A stretch of DNA of 64,000 nucleotides from Liolophura sinensis (taxonomy: Eukaryota > Mollusca > Polyplacophora > Chitonida > Chitonidae). The notes beneath the pieces were generated by a model. That model saw nothing but the letters and a program-made list of their open reading frames with translations. It did not search any database and was not told the DNA's origin. The DNA lies in NCBI RefSeq assembly GCF_032854445.1, contig NC_088295.1:95475805-95539804 (forward strand), in the 5' to 3' direction. Position 1 is the first letter of the stretch. Each line of letters begins with the position of its first letter. Made by a program: the position numbers and the translations under genes. Of the stretch, positions 56,201 to 62,200 are shown piece after piece.

Positions 56201-59200
56201 TGGAAGTTGTCAAACAGCCCCTCATGGTAAGGTAGAAGTTTTCAAATAGCCCCTCTTGGTAAGGTAGGAGTTCGCAGACAGCCCCTTTTAGTAATGTAGC
56301 AGTTGTTAGACAACCCCTCTTGTTAAGGTAAGAGTTGTCAGACAGCCCCTCTTGGTAATGTAGTAGTTGTCAGATAGCCCTTCTTGGTAAGGTAAGGGTT
56401 GTCCGACGGCCCCTGTTGGTAAGGTAGAAGTTGTCAGACAGCCCCTCTAGGTAAGATAGAAGTTGTCAGACAGCCCTTCTTGGTAACGTAAGAGTTCGCA
56501 GACAGCCCCTCTTGGTCATGTAGCAGTTGTCAGACAGCCCCTTTTGGTAAGGTAAGTGTTTTCAGACAGCCCCTCTTGGTAAGGTAGCAGTTGTCAAACA
56601 GCCCCTCTTGGTAAGGTAAGAGTTCGCAGACAGCCCCTCTTGGTCATGTAGCAGTTGTCAGACAGCCCCTTTTGGTAAGGTAAGTGTTTTCAGACAGCCC
56701 CTCTTGGTAAGGTAAGAGTTGTCAGACAGCCCTCTTGGTAAGGTAGCAGTTGTCAGACAGCCCCTCTTGGTAAGGTAAGAGTTGTCAGACAGCCCTCTTG
56801 GTAAGGTAAGAGTTGTCAAACAGCCCCTCTTTGTAAGGTACAAGTTGTCAGACATCCCCCTTTTTGTAAGGTAGAAGTTGTCAAATAGCCCCTCTTGGTA
56901 ATGTGAAAGTTGTCAAGCAGCCCCTCTTGGTAAGGTAGGAGTTCGCAGACAGCCCCTTTTGGTAATGTAGCAGTTGTCAGACAGCCCCTCTTGGTAAGGT
57001 AAGAGTTGTCAGACAGCCCCTGTTGGTAAGGTGGAAGTTGTCAAACAGCCCCTCTTGGTAAGGTACAAGTTGTCAAACAACCCCTTTTGGTAAGGTGGAA
57101 GTTGTCAGACAGCCCCTCTTGGTAAGGTGAAAGTTGTCAGACAACCCCTCTTGGTAAGGTGGCAGTATTCAGACGGCCCCTCGTGGTAAGGTAGAAGTTG
57201 TCAGACAGCCCCTCTTGGTAAGGTAGAAGTTGTCAGACAGCCCCTCTTGGTAAGGCAGAAGTTGACAGATAGCCCTTCTTAGTGAGGTAAGAGTTGTCAG
57301 ACATCCCCCTTTTTGTAAGTTAGAAGTTGTCAAATAGCCCCTCGTCGTCATAATGACTGAAAAATTGTTGAGAACGACGTTAAACCCCAAGCACTCACTC
57401 ACTCAAATAGCCCGTCTTGGTAAGGTGGAAGTTGTCAAACAGCCCCTCTTGGTAAGGTAGGAGTTTGCAGACAGCCCCTTTTGGTAATGTAGCAGTTGTC
57501 AGACAGCCCCTCTTGGTAAGGTAAGAGTTGTCACACAGCCTCTCTTGGTAAGGTAGCAGTTGTCAAACAGCCCCTCTTTGTAAGGTGGAAGTTGTCAGAC
57601 AGCCCCTCTTCGTAAGGTAGAATTTGTCAGACAGCCCCTCTTCGTAAGGTAGCAGTTGTCAGATAGCCCTTCTTGGTAAGGTAAGACTTGTCAGACATCC
57701 CCCTCTTTGTAAAGGTAGCAGTCGTCAAATAGCCCCTCTTGGTAAGGTGGAAATTGTCAAACAGCCCCGTCTTGGTAAGGTAAGAGTTCGCAGAGAGCCC
57801 CTCTTGGTCATGTAGCAGTTTGTCAGACAGCCCCTTTTGGTAAGGTAAGTGTTTTCAGACAGCCCCTCTTGGTAAGGTAAGAGTTGTCAGACAGCCCCTC
57901 TTGGTAAGGTAGCAGTTGTCAAACAGCCCCTCTTGGTAAGGTAGAAGTTGTCAAACAGCCCCTCTTGGTAAGGTACAAGTTGTCAGACATCCCCCTTTTT
58001 GTAAGGTAGAAGTTGTCAAATAGCCCCTCTTTCTAGGGTCAAGGTGGGAAGTTGTCAAGCAGCCCCTCTGGTAAGGTAGGAGTTCGCAGACAGCCCCTTT
58101 TGGTAATGTAGCAGTTGTCAGACAGCCCCCTGTTGGTAAGGTAAGAGTTGTCAGACAGCCCCTCTTGGTAAGGTACAAGTTGTCAAACAGCCCCTCTTGG
58201 TAAGGTACAAGTTGTCAAACAACCCCTCTTGGTAAGGTGGAAGTTGTCAGACAACCCCTCTTGGTAAGGTGGCAGTATTCATACGGCCCCTCGTGGTAAG
58301 GTAGCAGTTGTCAGACAGCCCCTCTTGGTAAGGCAGAAGTGACAGATAGCCCCTTCTTGGTAAGGTAAGAGTTGTCAGACATCCCCCTTTTTGTAAGTTA
58401 GAAGTTGTCAAATAGCCCCTCATGGTAAGGTGGAAGTTGTCAAACAGCCCCTCTTGGTAAGGTAGGAGTTTGCAGACAGCCCCTTTTGGTAATGTAGCAG
58501 TTGTCAGACAGCCCCTCTTGGTAAGGTAAGAGTTGTCACACAGCCCTCTCTTGGTAAGGTGGAAGCTGTCAGACAGCCCCCCCTTGGTATGGTAGAAGTT
58601 GTCAGACAGCCCTCTTGGTAAGGTAAGAGTTGTCAGATGGCCCCTCGTGGTAAGGTAGAAGTTGTCAGACAGCCCCTCTTGGTAAGGTAGAATTTGTCAG
58701 ACATCCCCCTCTTCGTAAGGTAGTAGTTGTCAAATAGCCCCTCTTGGTAAGGTGGAAATTGTCAAACAGCCCCTCTTGGTAAGGTAGGATTTCGCAGACA
58801 GCCCCTTTTGGTAAGGTAGCAGTGTCAGACAGCCCTTCTTGGTAAGGCAGCAGTTGTCAAACAGCCTCTCTTGGTAAGGTACAAGTTGTCAAACAGCCCC
58901 TCTTTGTAAGGTACAAGTTATCAGACATCCCCCTTTTTGTAAGGTAGAAGTTGTCAAATAGCCCCTCTTGGTAAGGTGGAAGTTGTCAAACAGCCCCTCT
59001 TGGTAAGGTACAAGTCAAACAGCCACTCTTGGTAAGGTACAAGTTGTCACACAACCCCTCTTGGTAAGGTAGAAGTTGTCAGACAGCCCTCTTGGTATGG
59101 TAGCAGTTGTCAGACAGCCCCTCTTGGTAAGGTGGAAGTTGTCAGACAGCCCCTCTTGGTAAGGTAGAAGTTGTTAGACAGTCCCTCTTGGTAAGGTAAG

Positions 59201-62200
59201 AGTTGTCAGACAGCACCTCTTGGTAAGGTGGAAGTTGTCAGACAGCCCTTCTTGGTAAGGTAGCAGTTGTCAGATAACCCCTCTTGGTAAGGTAAGAGTT
59301 GTCAGACAGCACCTCTTGGTAAGGTGGAAGTTGTCAGACAGCCCCTTGTCAGACAGCCCCTCTTGGTAAGGTGGAAGTTGTCAGACAGCCCTTCTTGGTA
59401 AGGTGTAGCAGTTGCCAGATAGCCCTTCTTGTAAGGTAGCAGTTGCCAGATAGCCCTTCTTGGTAAGGTGGAAGCTGTCAAACTGAAACAGCCCCCTGTT
59501 TGTAAGGTAGAGGCTATCAAACAGCCCCTCTTGCTAAGGTAGAAACTATCAGACAAACCCTTTGTGTAAGGTAGAAGCTGTCAAATAGCCCCTCTTGGTA
59601 AGGTGGAAGTTGTCAGACAGCCCCTCTTGGTATGGTAGCAGTTGTCAGACAGCCCCTCTTGGTAAGGTGGAAGTTGTCAGACAGCCCCTCTTGGTAAGGT
59701 GGAAGTTGTCAGACAGTCCCTCTTGGTAAGGTAGCAGTTGCCAGATAGCCCTTCTTGGTAAGGTAGCAGTTGCCAGATAGCCCTTCTTGGTAAGGTGGAA
59801 GCAGTCAAACTGAAACAGCCCCTGTTTGTAAGGTAGATGCTGTCAAACAGCCCCTCTTGCTAAGGTAGAAACTATCAGACAAACCATTTGTGTAAGGTAG
59901 AAGCTGTCAAATAGCCCCTCTTGGTAAGGCAGAAGTTGTCAGACAGCCCCTCCTGGTAAGGTAGAAGTTGTCAGATAGCCTTTCTTGGTAAGGTAAGAAT
60001 TGTCAGACAGCCCCTCTTGGTAAGGTAGAAGTTTTCAGATAGCCCTTCTTGATAAGGTAAGAGTTGTCAGACAGCCCCTTTTAGCAAATGTAGCAGTTGT
60101 TAGACAGCTCTTCTTGGTAAGGCAGAAGTTGTCAGATAGCCTTTCTTGGTAAGGTAAGAGTTGTCAGACAGCCCCTCTTGGTAAGGTAGAAGTTTTCAGA
60201 TAGCCCTTCTTGATAAGGTAAGAGTTGTCAGACATCCCCTTTTTTGTAAGGTAGAAGTTGTCAAAATAGCCCCTCTTGGTATGATGGAAGTTGTCAAACA
60301 GCCCCTCATGGTAAGGTAGAAGTTTTCAAATAGCCCCTCTTGGTAAGGTACCCCTTTTAGTAATGTAGCAGTTGTTAGACAACCCCTCTTGTTAAGGTAA
60401 GAGTTGTCAGACAGCCCCTCTTGGTAATGTAGTAGTTGTCAGATAGCCCTTCTTGGTAAGGTAAGGGTTGTCCGACGGCCCCTGTTGGTAAGGTAGAAGT
60501 TGTCAGACAGCCCCTCTAGGTAAGATAGAAGTTGTCAGACAGCCCTTCTTGGTAACGTAAGAGTTCGCAGACAGCCCCTCTTGGTCATGTAGCAGTTGTC
60601 AGACAGCCCCTTTTGGTAAGGTAAGTGTTTTCAGACAGCCCCTCTTGGTAAGGTAGCAGTTGTCAAACAGCCCCTCTTGGTAAGGTAAGAGTTCGCAGAC
60701 AGCCCCTCTTGGTCATGTAGCAGTTGTCAGAAAGCCCCTTTTGGTAAGGTAAGTGTTTTCAGACAGCCCCTCTTGGTAAGGTAAGAGTTGTCAGACAGCC
60801 CTCTTGGTAAGGTAGCAGTTGTCAGACAGCCCCTCTTGGTAAGGTAAGAGTTGTCAGACAGCCCTCTTGGTAAGGTAAGAGTTGTCAAACAGCCCCTCTT
60901 TGTAAGGTACAAGTTGTCAGACATCCCCCTTTTTGTAAGGTAGAAGTTGTCAAATAGCCCCTCTTGGTAATGTGAAAGTTGTCAAGCAGCCCCTCTTGGT
61001 AAGGTAGGAGTTCGCAGACAGCCCCTTTTGGTAATGTAGCAGTTGTCAGACAGCCCCTCTTGGTAAGGTAAGAGTTGTCAGACAGCCCCTGTTGGTAAGG
61101 TGGAAGTTGTCAAACAGCCCCTCTTGGTAAGGTACAAGTTGTCAAACAACCCCTTTTGGTAAGGTGGAAGTTGTCAGACAGCCCCTCTTGGTAAGGTGAA
61201 AGTTGTCAGACAACCCCTCTTGGTAAGGTGGCAGTATTCAGACGGCCCCTCGTGGTAAGGTAGAAGTTGTCAGACAGCCCCTCTTGGTAAGGTAGAAGTT
61301 GTCAGACAGCCCCTCTTGGTAAGGCAGAAGTTGACAGATAGCCCTTCTTAGTGAGGTAAGAGTTGTCAGACATCCCCCTTTTTGTAAGTTAGAAGTTGTC
61401 AAATAGCCCCTCGTCGTCATATGACTGAAAAATTGTTGAGAACGACGTTAAACCCCAAGCACTCACTCACTCAAATAGCCCGTCTTGGTAAGGTGGAAGT
61501 TGTCAAACAGCCCCTCTTGGTAAGGTAGGAGTTTGCAGACAGCCCCTTTTGGTAATGTAGCAGTTGTCAGACAGCCCCTCTTGGTAAGGTAAGAGTTGTC
61601 ACACAGCCTCTCTTGGTAAGGTAGCAGTTGTCAAACAGCCCCTCTTTGTAAGGTGGAAGTTGTCAGACAGCCCCTCTTCGTAAGGTAGAATTTGTCAGAC
61701 AGCCCCTCTTCGTAAGGTAGCAGTTGTCAGATAGCCCTTCTTGGTAAGGTAAGACTTGTCAGACATCCCCCTCTTTGTAAGGTAGCAGTCGTCAAATAGC
61801 CCCTCTTGGTAAGGTGGAAATTGTCAAACAGCCCGTCTTGGTAAGGTAAGAGTTCGCAGAGAGCCCCTCTTGGTCATGTAGCAGTTGTCAGACAGCCCCT
61901 TTTGGTAAGGTAAGTGTTTTCAGACAGCCCCTCTTGGTAAGGTAAGAGTTGTCAGACAGCCCCTCTTGGTAAGGTAGCAGTTGTCAAACAGCCCCTCTTG
62001 GTAAGGTAGAAGTTGTCAAACAGCCCCTCTTGGTAAGGTACAAGTTGTCAGACATCCCCCTTTTTGTAAGGTAGAAGTTGTCAAATAGCCCCTCTTTCTA
62101 AGGTGGAAGTTGTTCAAGCAGCCCCTCTTGGTAAGGTAGGAGTTCGCAGACAGCCCCTTTTGGTAATGTAGCAGTTGTCAGACAGCCCCTGTTGGTAAGG